Positions 12,001 to 23,006 of a DNA stretch of 64,000 nt are shown in pieces (the first letter of the stretch is position 1; each line of letters starts with the position of its first letter). The stretch lies in contig JASJFT010000027.1 in NCBI GenBank assembly GCA_030770425.1, positions 267,533-331,532 on the forward strand, given 5' to 3'. A program made the position numbers and the translations under genes. Under the pieces are notes generated by a model, which ran no database searches, was not told where the DNA came from, and saw only the letters and a program-made list of their open reading frames with translations. The stretch comes from Darksidea phi (lineage: Eukaryota; Ascomycota; Dothideomycetes; Pleosporales; Lentitheciaceae).

Positions 12001-13803
12001 TGTCAACTCGATAGGCGCCCGCGGCTGAAATCTCCCGCATTCCCCGTCCCCTCTTATCGTATAGGAAGCCGTAGAATGGCTCTCCCGGACCGAACGCCTT
12101 CGGCATGCGAACACAGTTCCCGTATCACTATCGATAAGAAAGGGTGGTTGGTGCCGCGGCGGGACGGGCATGAAGGCGGAGCCAATAGTTCATGCATGTG
12201 TGCCACAGCGTTTTCTTAATATAGCGCCTTTAATATGCGAATGGGCGGTACGAGGCTGCAGGCTTACATGAGGCAGTGTGTGAGGGGTAGCCCCTGGGGC
12301 GGAAAGTGTGGTTGCACGACAGTAGTTAGCTGATGAGAGCACAGTCAGCCACCAAAATCGTTACCCGAGGATGCGTGTAGCATCTCCACATGCCATCATA
12401 TGTCCTCGATCAGTTCGATCTTGCAGAGGCGCAATTTATCGAAGGCTATATCATCGTCCGAGACAATTAGATGAGGCGATGATCGTCAGGTTAGAAATAA
12501 CCGACGGGTTAGATGGTGACGAGGCAAATGACATCGCTAATCACGGGATTCACGGCGTGAAGTACTCATGTGGCACTTTACCCCTTTGTTCGGGATGCAT
12601 GAGGAGTACAGCGACGTACATGCGCCGTCATGTCCGGGGGGTTGGATTTGGGGGCGGGGGAGGGGGGGGGATAGAAAAAGATCCGAACCACGTAGAAGCC
12701 GCAAGTGCAGTGCAACATTGATCGCTGTGCTGGTGATCTTCAGCTCAGCTCCGACAACTTCGATCACCGCACGCAGGATCTACGGTGGACGCCTATACAC
12801 ATTTCGGCCTCACCCTCACACGTCGGTGTTGCGGGCTGCGTCCGTCGTGGAAGGCCTCAAGTACAAGTGGTTTGCCGTGTTTTTCGTCGGTGACTTTCTG
12901 AAACCCAACACAACACAACATGATACAATACTACAACCGAGTCTACAAGTCCGGTTTCGAAGATCCCGTATACTGCGGACACGACGTTCCGGTTCGTAAC
13001 GTTCGTGACGTTTGTGCGTGATGTGGCGGATGTGGCGGATGGGGCCCGAGATGAGGGGTGGCGTGCGGTGTTAGCTGAGGCGTGTGTTGGCTTCCTTTTT
13101 TTTGGGTTGAGGTGCATGGGGCTAGGAAATTTGAAATGTGGGTGTTATTATCAAGTATGAGAAGGAGAATTGGGCGCTGTTGGATGGCGTGTTCGATGGG
13201 AGGTGGTTTTGGCCTGCTGTTTGAGCGGACTTTGACTGGATGGGGTTGTCTGCGTGGTTGGTTTGGCGTCTGGTGGCATTTTGGAGGCACTCGCGTTGTT
13301 GTGTGTGGGCTTTGTGTAGAGAGATTTGTTAATTAGGTATGGGTTGGATTTGTATAGTAGGAGTTTGTACATGGTAGAGGTGCTGTACCCACATCTTTGG
13401 TACACGATAATGGAGCAGTAGGAAACAGGCGTTGATCCGTTGATCTCAATTCAGAAAGGTAGTGCGCAAGAGTTACTTCAAGGCATTATAAATTATACTT
13501 GCGTGTGAATGCAATAAAATAGAGTAAACCGCCAGATATACAAACGAATTCTGTGAATCGCCCCGGCAAGTGCAATTGAATGCCTCTCTGATCTATCGGG
13601 CAAACTTGAGCCCTCACTCCTTTGATCGGCATACAGAATCCGGTTGTGCCTGTACCTCTTTTGATTGTGCTTTGAAAACGGGAGTCTGCGAGCTTTGCCA
13701 CGTCTTTTCTAGGTGTGTAAGCGGCCTGTTGGTAGTTGGGAGCAACCGGACATTGATCCGCGCATGTTACAGCCACTAAGCAAAGTTTCACGTTGACATT
13801 CCA
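9047..13803. other. 4.8 kb gene-free region
   Basis: Only short, low-complexity open frames on both strands; no family recognised and no coherent exon chain. There is a G-rich run at about 12650-12670. CpA and TpG are common, so this is not RIP-degraded transposon DNA. It may hold untranslated RNA or only regulatory DNA. Confidence 0.45.
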
Positions 13804-16040
13804 TTACCCAGCGCATCTAAGCTGTAGCACCGATTTGCATGCTGTTTGATATCCACAGATAACCCTGGGATCCTCACACCTGACGCCGATGTCGATGCCA
13901 CGATATATGTTGAAGTCGGTATTTCGAAGGCCAGTGGTTAAGCCGTGACTCCATTCGACCTGGTCGGAGTTGATGCCCTGAGGAGTTGTAGCGTTGACAC
14001 TTGACGGTTCCGGGATCGGGGTGGACGGGTCTTTGTGGCCAGTGGAACCCTAAACACAGAGCGAAGGGTCATACGCAGCGGAGAGGACGTCACGCCATAA
14101 GCGCGTCATGTTTTATATATTCGCAAACGTATAGAAAATGCGACTATCGGCAGCTTCGGGCTTGAAATGAAGGGGAGTCGTATCGTTACGTCGGACCTTA
14201 TCGCGGAGATTGATGCCAAAGTAGATAATGTAGACATCCGAGTCGTGATACCACGTTGATTGATTTCAGGTAGTAAATCTTTCGCGGTAGGATTTGCAAG
14301 GCCAATAGTCTTGATGTCTTAATCCAGGCGATCCGCCGAGTATGAGGCTGCTCCTCGATTCCCACTAACCGCTTGCATAGGGCTGGTGGAGGGACGTCCG
14401 CCGACCACTGTGCGAGCACCGACTTGAGTTAAGAGCTCAGCGAAGATAGCACAGAACGAGAAACATGCGCCATCTGTCAACTAAAAAAATAGTTTCAAAT
14501 GTCACAACTAGGAAGACGTCTGTCGCGTTGAAGTGCCGTTTGCCTTCTGCCGGAAATCTTGTTGCATATCCCCGCGACGTCCACCCGTCAAAAAGCGCAT
14601 CATCAGAGATCCAGCCGGTGAGATTGTACTGTTCCTAGTGAAGCTTTTAGTAATGATTTCGCTCAAACAAGGCTGTGTGAGGTACTGCAAGGGAAAACTG
14701 ATCTTTGTTCTCTTGAATGGAGTCGTAGTACCCGGCCCAACTTGTGAAGTTCTTTTTCGTTGCCGCATGCAATCGTACAGTTATGACCCGTTCGTTGGCC
14801 ACAGTGTTATTGTACTCCGCGACTTCAGCAACCAGACTGTCGATATAAGCAGTGTAGCTTTCCCCAAGGATGTTGCCAAGGGCATGGCTACGTTGCCGGC
14901 TTCCAGCGAAAGGAAACTCTATTGGATCCACATTAGGAAAGAATCACTTGAAAGTGTAGAATATTAGTTTGTACCACGAGTACTCTATTGCAAATCAGTG
15001 ACTACCTTCGACATAACTTCGTTCTTCGCATCAGCCAGAAAGGTTGCTACTGTGTTGGAGAAGTTCTTGACCGCCTCCCGGGCTTGGGCAAAAGATGGAA
15101 TGCTCAGGACGGCCGCCTTCTCATCTCCTAAAATGTATCCTGTCAGGATTTCACTGTCGACGACCGCGAGCCTACGTTGACCGATATCTGGATCAGGATA
15201 GGCGCCGGAGCTAGTAACGCGCCGAGAGGTTGGGAGATATAGGGTTGGAGGTTAAGCATTCGGATCGACAGAAGGTACCGTATAGGCTACGTCAAATGTC
15301 TTGGTTTCATTGTACGAGGTTGGGAGGAGACCGAGAACAAAGAAGTTGTAAAAGTCCCCGAGTATGGAGAGTAGTCCGGAAGGACAGGGCTCAGTATACA
15401 AGGCGAGCCAATACGAATAATCGGTCGTTCCATTTCCAAGCGTAGTATTAAGGCATATTTTGGGTAGAAGTCGACGTAACTGTCGAAGACGCTAGCTTTT
15501 CTTGGAATGTCCCAACGTAGGGGCTGTGAAAACCCGTTCTAATCGGCATGGGCCTCGACGTTACCGAAAGCGTTGATACTCGCAAGGTCTGTTAGATACT
15601 AAACTAGGTCTTGTGTATTGATAACCTTTATGGCAGAAGGAATCTAACCTTTGATAATATCGTCCGTTTTCTTAACCTCTTCGGTATGATAAATCTTGGG
15701 GAGTGTCTTTCTGTCTGTAGAGACGACAGTAGTTGAGTATAGGACAAGGAATGTGAAGGCGGCGAAGTGGCCACCGGTTAGAGGGACATAGGCGTCGTGA
15801 GTCCTGTAAAGAATGTACCACGCATCGGCTTCGAACGCGTATCAATTGGTATGGCGTCCTTCGGTGATGTTGTTTCGAATAGCTTATAAACTTAGGCAAC
15901 GTCTATACTCGACTATTAGTATCCCGCTGTAGGCTCCTTTAGGTAGCCAATGGTGGTTGGAACTAAAGGGTGGTGTTAATAGTTTAAAAACTTCCACTAC
16001 GGCCTTTAGAAAGATGACTGGACGGGTTGATAGAAGGAGT
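13804..16040 (-). pseudogene. decayed S41-type (ClpP/crotonase-like) fungal peptidase gene
   Basis: Reading the minus strand from about 16040 to the TAA at 13804 gives, in order, segments typical of the fungal S41-family secreted proteins: a YLKEPTAGY block, AIRNNITEG, RTHDAYVPLTGGHFAAFTFL, YHTEEVKKTDDII, INAFGNVEAHAD, DYSYWLALYTEPCPSGLLS, a TGYILGDE block, GWISDDALFDGWTSRGYATR, CAIFAELLTQVGARTVV and a C-terminal YQTACKSVL. The reading is interrupted by many in-frame TAA/TAG codons where Gln would fit, and by at least three frame changes (near 15990, 15445 and 14270). Plausible introns remain near 14950, 14680 and 14500. The segment that should carry the catalytic Ser reads DGACFSFC, which departs from the usual Cys-Ser-Ser pattern. 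No function is expected. Family call is from remembered consensus, so moderately firm. Confidence 0.7.
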
Positions 16041-17220
16041 TTTCTCCAGTCTGTAGGTTGGAAGCTGCTATATTTGAAGAATAGGGTAGTTACAATTATG
16101 AGGTTAAATAGCTGTTAAAAGAAGTAGATAGATTAGTACATTAGATAACGAAGGCTGATCACTAAGTCCGATTTGATTCGGTTAATAAGTAGTGGAGATG
16201 AACTATTCGCACAGGTAGGCCCCTTGTATACCTACAATTGAAGTATGGTTGTTGAGAAAAGAGTTATTGTTAAGCTCGGTAGGTAGCCAAAGTTATCCAT
16301 GCTTTATGAGCAGGCTCTTGGGCCGCACACGCACATATATAAAAGGAATAATCTCCCTGTAGTAGTTGACGCGATCGCTTGATAGTTGACGAGGCGAGCG
16401 TCTACATCGATAATAAAGGGTATACTAGTTAGACAATAATAGGCGTTAATAACGTAAAAGAACGGCGTATCGCTATAGAATAAGCCGATGATCTCGTCGC
16501 AGACAGTTAAGTAATCTAGGGACAGAGAGGGACCTTATCGTATGCGTAAATCTATAGGCTTCGCACGCAAGATTGGGGTCGTAAAAGTAGCGCCAACGGA
16601 AGCTATATTCAGCACGGCCATAAGAGGACAAACGAAAGGCTTCAGCATAGCTAGATTACGAATAGTGAACGAGAGATAGCAATACTATACACACCCAAGA
16701 ACCAGTATTCTATAACGTCATCCTTGAGGCGACGCATATGTACAAAGCAGTCCTCAGGCCTTATAACATAGACCTCCTATCTTGCACGAGTACCAAATTG
16801 GCGTATATGGGGCTCAATCCAAGGTTATCGCCGGCCTCAAGTAGGGGTTAGGGGCCTTTCTCCATGTAAGATTACATGGTTATTTATGGGAAATGTACGA
16901 GGTTACGAAAATGCGCGATATTTTGAGTGTAAGCGCCACCGGCAAAGGTCTTTCTAGCAGGTAAGTAGTATAGTAGAAATTGAGGAAATCGTGCGAATCA
17001 TCAGACTACCTACTCCCCTTTCTGTTTCCACCCCCATTCCTACACATTATGATACTCCATATCCCTCAGCCGCATCTTACCGCAGCAAACATCTACGAAA
17101 GCCAACAGTAAGAGATAGTCCGCCCTCTTCCACTCCAACACCCACCAACATCATAAATGAAAACGAGCTTAAAGACGATAGGAAGTCGAACCATAACAGT
17201 AGGTACAGCCGTTTACTCTT
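16041..17220. other. degenerate AT-rich intergenic DNA
   Basis: No open frame of note and stops in every frame. The 16260-16400 part matches 33463-33600 (see repeat entries) and so is probably a relic of a dispersed repeat. The last 230 bp lie just 3' of the reductase pseudogene. Confidence 0.45.
16260..16400 (+). repeat. relic of a dispersed repeat, copy 1
   Basis: Shares order and spacing of several blocks with 33463-33600 on the same strand: TAAGCT/CGGTAG, AAAGTTATCC, CTCTTGGGCCGCA/CTCTTAGGCCGCAT and an exact GTTGACGCGATCGC. Overall identity is moderate. No coding potential is kept in this copy. Confidence 0.45.
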
Positions 17221-18277
17221 TTATTCCTTTTTCAGCGCATCTCCCCTGCACAAACTCTCCATCCATCTCCGATGCGATGGCCAAAGCACCCAGCCCATCA
17301 AAAACGCAAGCACCGAATCCACAATCCCCCATCCCCTACTTGGACTTGTCCCCATCATATTTGCCCAGAGCAACTGTACGTTAGCTCCCTTATCCATAAC
17401 CGCAAAATCACCCTGCCCCGCCGCCTTCACAATCTGACCCGCTATCTTCTCGGCTGTTGGATATCTTTTGGCCAATTCGGCGGGGTCGCCGAGCGAGGAT
17501 TCAAACTTCTTCGTTAATTCAGGCCTATATTTTTGTGTCTGGAACGCGGCGTCGGTTATGAAGATGTGCGTGAAGACGATCTGGACCTTGTACTCTGATA
17601 TAGGTCCAGAGTATCTCATGGCTTCAAGTCTGAGGAGCTCGGCGAGGGAGCGTTGTGCGGCTTTGGCAGCTTCTCAAAAACCAGCTCAAGATCCCGAAAC
17701 CTCTCATATATATATACATACGTGAATAAGCAGCATAACCCGGTGTGGGCGCAGGTGCTAAGGCGCTGTTGGTAAAGATAATCTTCCTCTCTCTCGGGCG
17801 TGCCGGTACTTGAGCGTCCTTGTCATCCTCGGTCCACATCTTGGGCATTAGGAAGTCAATCTCATTCGGGCTGCCGCCTGCTACGCAGTAGAAGATGTTG
17901 GGGAGTTGCCCTGCCGAGCTGAACCCTGAGCGAATGTTTGCTGCAACCGACATATCCGCAGCTACGACCATGACAGTTTGGCTCTCATCTTGTCTTGCAG
18001 CGAGGATCTCTTCTTAGTTTCGTTGAGGGCGGTCTGCCTACGGGCGAAGATGACGATATGAGCGCCTGGCTTAGTCAGTAAGTGTGTAATTGGCGAAGGG
18101 TAATTTGATGCCTTGAGATGCCAGAACTTTGGCTATTTCCTTTCCTAGCCCCGCCGAAGCTTCAATGACAAAGACGGTCTAAGTCGCGTTAGTGAAAGGC
18201 GAATTGCTGAACACTCCTTGGTGGAGGAATGAGACTCAAGCAATGTACCTTGCCCGGAGGTCTTTGAGGCCTGTCAT
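17221..18277 (-). pseudogene. 3-ketodihydrosphingosine reductase-like SDR (Tsc10/Fum13/SphF type), disrupted
   Basis: Short-chain dehydrogenase of the KDS-reductase family, which in sphingolipid or sphinganine-analogue synthesis reduces the 3-keto group with NADPH at the ER. Recognisable are GLGKEIAKVLASQG, HIVIFARRQTALNE, FYCVAGGSP, the catalytic YxxxK (YSPAK, formed across an intron 17721-17670) and the C-terminal membrane segment GIVDSVLAFLMGWVLWPSHRRW. The breaks are: the cofactor loop reads VIEASAGLG where TGxxxGxG is expected (two transitions would explain it); one base appears missing near 18015, shifting the frame; the first exon at 18277 does not join in phase; an intron near 18105 has a GC rather than GT donor; and about 25-30 residues usual between the Asn region and WTEDD are absent. 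It lies 3' of the MFS gene on the same strand, at the edge of the PKS cluster. Confidence 0.75.
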
Positions 18278-18563
18278 CTTGGCAAGCGTTTTCGATCTGC
18301 TTGCGAAATCACAGAGCGAATAATCCGAGGGGGTGAGCTTGCTCGAAGGATTGTGCTTCTTGTTTGGGAGGTCCAGGTACTTGTGTCCCGCTGTGCCGCA
18401 CGCATGGTCGGCTTATCTGCAGGTGCCTTTTAGGTGTGACCAACGCAGCCACGCGACTTGGTGCGGAAACCGTAGGCATTTGCATTTAGGCTGGAAAGGA
18501 ATGTACTCTCAGACTATGTCTTAATTATGTGCTATCTAGAATGGGAGCCCACGCGAAGGTGGT
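18278..18563. other. intergenic spacer
   Basis: Promoter-side flank of the reductase pseudogene and 3' flank of the MFS gene. Nothing else seen. Confidence 0.4.
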
Positions 18564-20260
18564 CTAATCTGAGTCATTCGTGGTGTCGAACTGCTGCCTC
18601 CCAAGCTCTTCGCTCTCGAGAGTCAGCTCTTTAATTAGTAGTGAAACGATAAGTCCAATGACCCCAACCCCAGCGAGCATCAGGAAGACAGCAAACAATG
18701 ACTTCTGGTATGCCTCCACAACAGCTTGCAGCAGTTGCGGTGGCAGTTTCAGCTCCCTTAACATAGGGATAAATCCAATCGCCTCATGAGCGTTTTTGAG
18801 TGCTGCTAGATCGCCTAGTAAATCGCCCGCCGCAAGAATCTTCTTCTCGAACACATTAGTGAACACGGTTGAGCACATAGAAAGCCCCACCAAGCCGCCG
18901 AAGAGACGAAATGAGACTAAGATACCGGCGGCTATCCCCATGTCGTCCACGTGCACGCATGCTTGTATTGGAATCATCAATACGGAGAACAACGTGCCAG
19001 TTCCGATGCCCAAGATGACTTGGAAAGAGGCCTTCATGGCCAGCGAGGACGATTGATCCCATAACGCGAGTAGACCGGCGCCCACTGCAGCAGAAACCCA
19101 GCTTCCCAGGATGAGCAATCTGTATTTGCGTATTACTTCAACGGCCACGGCGGCGATAACACTGAATGTGACGGACACACAGCTCAGAGGGAGAATCGAG
19201 ACTGCTGATTTAAAAGGGCTCTCCAAGTAGACTACTTGGAAAAACAATGGCGTATACAGAATGAAGCTGTATGTAACCACGCCGTGAAGCGCTGCTGCAA
19301 TGAGCGTCATGGTTGCTGTCCTCGTCTTGAAGATCCGGGGTGGAAACATAGGCTCCTGGGGTTTGGACTCGTACCATCCAAAGAGGATTAGGGTGGCGGC
19401 TCCAAGTATCAAGGGGAAGATAGTTTTCCAGGAAGACCAAGGATACATGGCACCAGCCCATGTTAATGGTAAGGCGAATAGAGTGCAGCCTATACTGAAT
19501 AGGAAGATACCTATCCAATCCAACCGAAGTAGCTTTTCACGCATCGACTGGGGGATGGCTTTGAGTTTGAGGAAGAAAAATACTAGCAGGAGGCCCACGG
19601 CGGAAATGGGTAGGTTGATCCAGCCTATCCATCTCCATCCAGCATATTGGGCAAGCAGACCCCCTATTATAGGTCCAAGAATCGCACCTCCCGCAATTGG
19701 TATAGAGAGAAGACCGATATACATGGGGCGCTCCTTCAAAGTCGTGATATCCGCAAGGATGATTTCATTGAGAACATCAAGCCCGCCGGCACCAATGCCT
19801 TGAAGAACTCGACCGAGAATGAGGACACCCATGTCTTTGGCCACAGCAAAGACAATAGATCCCGCAACAAAGATAAAGAAAGAGGTGTAGAGTGGGAGTA
19901 TACGGCCTAACACATTTGAAACGCTGGTGAATATAGGTTGGACGATGACCACGGCGAGGACGAAAGAAATGCTAGCCCAGAATGCCTCGAGGGTTGTGCC
20001 GTGGAGTTCGTGAGCCATGATCTATCTGCATGAGTATACATTGGCCTCAGGAACATGGCTGTTCTGCGACGTACCGGGATTGCAATGGCGAGTGCAGTAG
20101 CGTCCAGCGACACGATCAGGCACATAATGACCAGGACAAGAAAGGACATGTAGAAGCCAAACGGCTTCTTTGTCGTCGCTTGACCTTGTGATGTGGCGAT
20201 TGGAAGAGTATTGTCCGCTGAAGTTGCATGATCGCTCTTTTCCGCGTTCGGCGTGGCCAT
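18564..20260 (-). CDS. MFS transporter (DHA-type drug/metabolite efflux), probable cluster exporter
   Basis: Two exons, 20260-20075 and 20021-18564, with a 53-nt intron; 547 aa. A short polar N-terminus (about 30 aa) is followed by TM1 (FYMSFLVLVIMCLIVSLDATAL) and the signature ...ELHGTTLEAFWASISFVLAV. The motif GRVLQGIGAGGLDVLNEI and the antiporter-like GAILGPIIGGLLAQYAGWRW identify the 14-TM drug:H+ antiporter-like branch used for export of fungal metabolites. The C-terminus is acidic and cytosolic (ELTLESEELG). The reading frame is intact. It lies between the reductase relic and the oxoamine synthase, all on the minus strand, which suggests export of, or self-protection from, the cluster product. 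Substrate cannot be read from sequence. Confidence 0.9.
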
Positions 20261-20261
20261 G

Positions 20262-20312
20262 GTGGGTAGACGGTGGGTAGACGGCGGATAGACGGTGAAT
20301 AGACGGTTGAAT
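20262..20312. repeat. 11-12-bp minisatellite just upstream of the MFS start
   Basis: About four imperfect copies of GGTGGGTAGACG-like units (GGTGGGTAGAC, GGTGGGTAGAC, GGCGGATAGAC, GGTGAATAGAC). They begin 2 bp upstream of the MFS start codon, so are probably in its leader or core promoter. Confidence 0.7.
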
Positions 20313-20430
20313 GTGTCCAGCGGTGGGTAGCAGTGCCATAATGAAAAGAGAATTTATGAATGCGGCCCGGTCGCCAAGGGCATGTAGTTGCTTGAGGCAA
20401 AATAGCTACGCCGCGTTGACCGTTGTACGG

Positions 20431-20487
20431 GGGGCATGAACGGACTGCTAGCGCAAAGGCCGGGCGCTAGCAGTCCGTTCATGCTCC
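20431..20487. repeat. perfect 21-bp inverted repeat with 9-base loop
   Basis: GCATGAACGGACTGCTAGCGC at about 20434-20454 is repeated exactly in reverse complement at 20464-20484, separated by AAAGGCCGG; the flanks GGGG and CCCC partly extend it. It lies about 170 bp upstream of the MFS start and 430 bp from the end of the oxoamine synthase gene. It could be a strong hairpin, a dyad binding site, or the ends of a tiny palindromic insertion. No T-run supports a terminator reading. Confidence 0.85.
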
Positions 20488-20920
20488 CCACTCTTGTACT
20501 TCGCCACCAAGGCACGCTGTGTGAGTCGGCTTGCGCTTGCGCCAAGGGATGTTGTTCCTCGAAACCGGACCCTCTGTACGAAGTCCCTATCTCTCTTGTT
20601 CGCTCCAACAGCACCACGCCGTTATACTGCCTCTAAACCTTGTCTCAACAACAAGATTCCTGCAGGAGGCACGGTTAGTCTACCAGAGTATTGGAACCCA
20701 ACTCGAATGATCAACAATTCGAATGATCAACAATATACGTGCTTCCCGATGCGGCTAGTATGTTGTCTGCCTTCTACCTCTCACGTCAGCCTGAGACCTG
20801 CAGCAGGAGAGGCTTTTTAGCTCCATCCGTGCCCTCCAACCTATCACCTCTCACAACCTCCCTTCCAACATCGCACCAGACACTCGCACAATCAAAATCC
20901 TAGAAACAAAGAAATTCCAG

Positions 20921-22491
20921 TTACACCACCCCAAACCCACTCAGCCCCTCCGCCTTCATCCACGAATACACTTGGCGCGCCGTCTTCGACAGCCTGTCCT
21001 TCGGCCCCGTGCCCTCCTCGATATCAGTCAACTCTTGTACCCACTCAAATATAGCATCGACCAGCCTCTCGACTTCCGCCTCGGTATTTTTAGCATGGAA
21101 TGTCACTCGCAGGCGGCTCTTGCCTCGGGCTACTGTTGGGAAGCCTACAGGTAGGACGCTAAAGCCCGAGCAGATCACGTGGAAATAGAACCAGTAGTGG
21201 TACTGTTCTCGGGTGCGGACTGGAACTACGGCAGCGAGAAATGTCCGCTGTTCCCAGTCCGAGCTTAGAGGGACGGTGAGGAGGCCTGTGTATTGCGCTT
21301 TTTCCCAGGATGGGTGTGAGGTTAGGGTTTTCATGAAGAATCTTACTAGGTGCTGGACGCGATCTTGAGGCTGATTGAATGTGAGCGCGCCCGATCAGAT
21401 CAGAGAGAAAGATGAAGGCGTACCTCTTGTGACCGTCCGTCTTTCAGCAAATTGTACCCGGCTCGAATCGACGCGACGGTTGGGAATGCAGGCGATGTCG
21501 TGTAAATAACAGACCGCGAGAAATTCGCCAACGCAGTTCTGATCGCCATATTGCCGAGTATTACAGCTTTAGCAGATAGTCAGTATTCTTCATCACAAGA
21601 TCGCATCCTTTTGTGCCTCCTACCTCCGACCGAAGCCAGCGCCTTGCCATAGGTATGGACCACCATCGCAATCTCTTTCTCAAGCTTCAATTCGCAGACC
21701 AATCCAGCACCTTTCGGCCCGATTAATCCCGTACTATGAGCTTCATCCACCACGAATGCCACATTCCCATTCGGCAACAGCTCTTTCGTAATCTGCAAAA
21801 GCTCCTCCAAAGGACACACATCCCCATCCATACTATACACACTCTCAACGGCAATAATCACCGACCGTTTTCCTCGCTTGATCAGCGGCTGCGAAGCAAG
21901 TATAGAATGTAAAGTCTCCCGAAAATGCTCAACATCATTATGTCGAAATTCCTCTCTCTTAGTAGCTAGGCTCTGCTTCATGCCCTCATGCGTACTGATA
22001 TGCACCAACTCATCATATACAATGACATCGCCTGGCCGCGGTACTGCTGTGAAAATTGCGACATTAGCTTCGAAGCCCGAGCCAACGATAATGCCCGTCT
22101 CTGCGCCGTGGAAATTTGCAATCTCTCGCTCCACTTGGTCTAGGTACGTGTAGTTTCCATCCGACAAACGTGAGCCTCCCGGTCCTGGCATAAAATCTGG
22201 GTATCTGGCGAGTTCATTTAAGAGTTCTGTGCGTAGAAGGCCGCTGGAGCCGAGGGAGAGGGTGTCAGTGGAAGAAAAATCGACGGCGTCGCCATCTTGC
22301 CATGCGGTTTGGACGAAGGAGTAGCAACTATTGTTTTCTCGTCGTGTAGCAAATGCTTCTTCGAGGTTACTTTCGAAGACTGACGTACCACCTTTAGATG
22401 GTGGGAGCGGTTGCTGGTCTTTGAGGCGGCGAGCGAGGATGGTTGGTGGAGACCAATTGGTGGGTGAGGCCATGAAGATGTGTCGGAACAC
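20921..22491 (-). CDS. PLP-dependent alpha-oxoamine synthase (AONS/BioF-like), polyketide-associated
   Basis: Fold-type I PLP enzyme that joins an acyl thioester to an amino acid with loss of CO2. Exons 22491-21624, 21566-21424 and 21370-20921 join in frame to 486 aa; an alternative start is Met7 (22473). Visible motifs: GPGGSRLSDGNYTYLDQVE, GIIVGSGFEANVA, the PLP-contacting DEAHSTGLIGPKGAG (about residue 250) and the Schiff-base lysine in HTYGKALASVGA (about residue 282), the last across intron 1. After it come the usual SVIYTTSPAFP and VGFPTVARGKSRLRVTFHA. Length fits stand-alone AONS; the HTYGK motif is AONS-like rather than Lcb2-like. Such enzymes release the chain in fumonisin-type pathways; a role in biotin synthesis is the alternative. 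Position beside the PKS favours the former. Confidence 0.85.
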
Positions 22492-23006
22492 TTCGGTACA
22501 ATGTTGCTATACTGTAGTATATGTTCTTGATAGCGGATACTGTGAATTGGAAGCGTGGTCAAGAAAGGAATTCGATGAGGCATTCACAGCATGCGAGCAG
22601 CAAACAGGTCCGTTTGGAAGACAAGCCACAGTGTTTTCAAGGGTGTGGTGGTGACTTTCCGGGTTCAGGCACTCATCCGCATCAGAGACGGATCTGCGAA
22701 ACTAGCGCATACCTTAAAACATGCTTTTCAGAAGGAACTGCTAGCGCTGACACAAGACATCTGCAAAAGATCCTTGCCAGCCTCGTGTCGCGCAAGTGGT
22801 CTGGTCATGAGATCCTCCATATTGCAGGGATGGAGCTTAGGCATACCCGATTGTTTGGTCACTGACGGTGGTGGGGCTGCACAATAAATGAACACACCAC
22901 GCGGCTCCAGCTCTTTCGGGCACGAGGTACATCAATCCAAAACCCTGGGAAATGTAGCAATGATATTGTGAAGACGCGATAGCTATGTTACAACCAAGTT
23001 TTCGAG
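22492..23006. other. intergenic, promoter side of the oxoamine synthase gene
   Basis: 515 bp between the oxoamine synthase start and the 3' end of the rhodopsin-domain gene, both on the minus strand. Short open frames look random. No further feature recognised. Confidence 0.45.

Noticed and set aside
12943..13290. 115-codon Pro/His/Thr-rich minus-strand frame
   Set aside because: Low-complexity complement of a GT-rich stretch; no recognisable domain and no start context.
20431..20487. Rho-independent-type terminator
   Set aside because: The stem is strong but no T-run follows, and such terminators are not used by RNA polymerase II in fungal nuclei.
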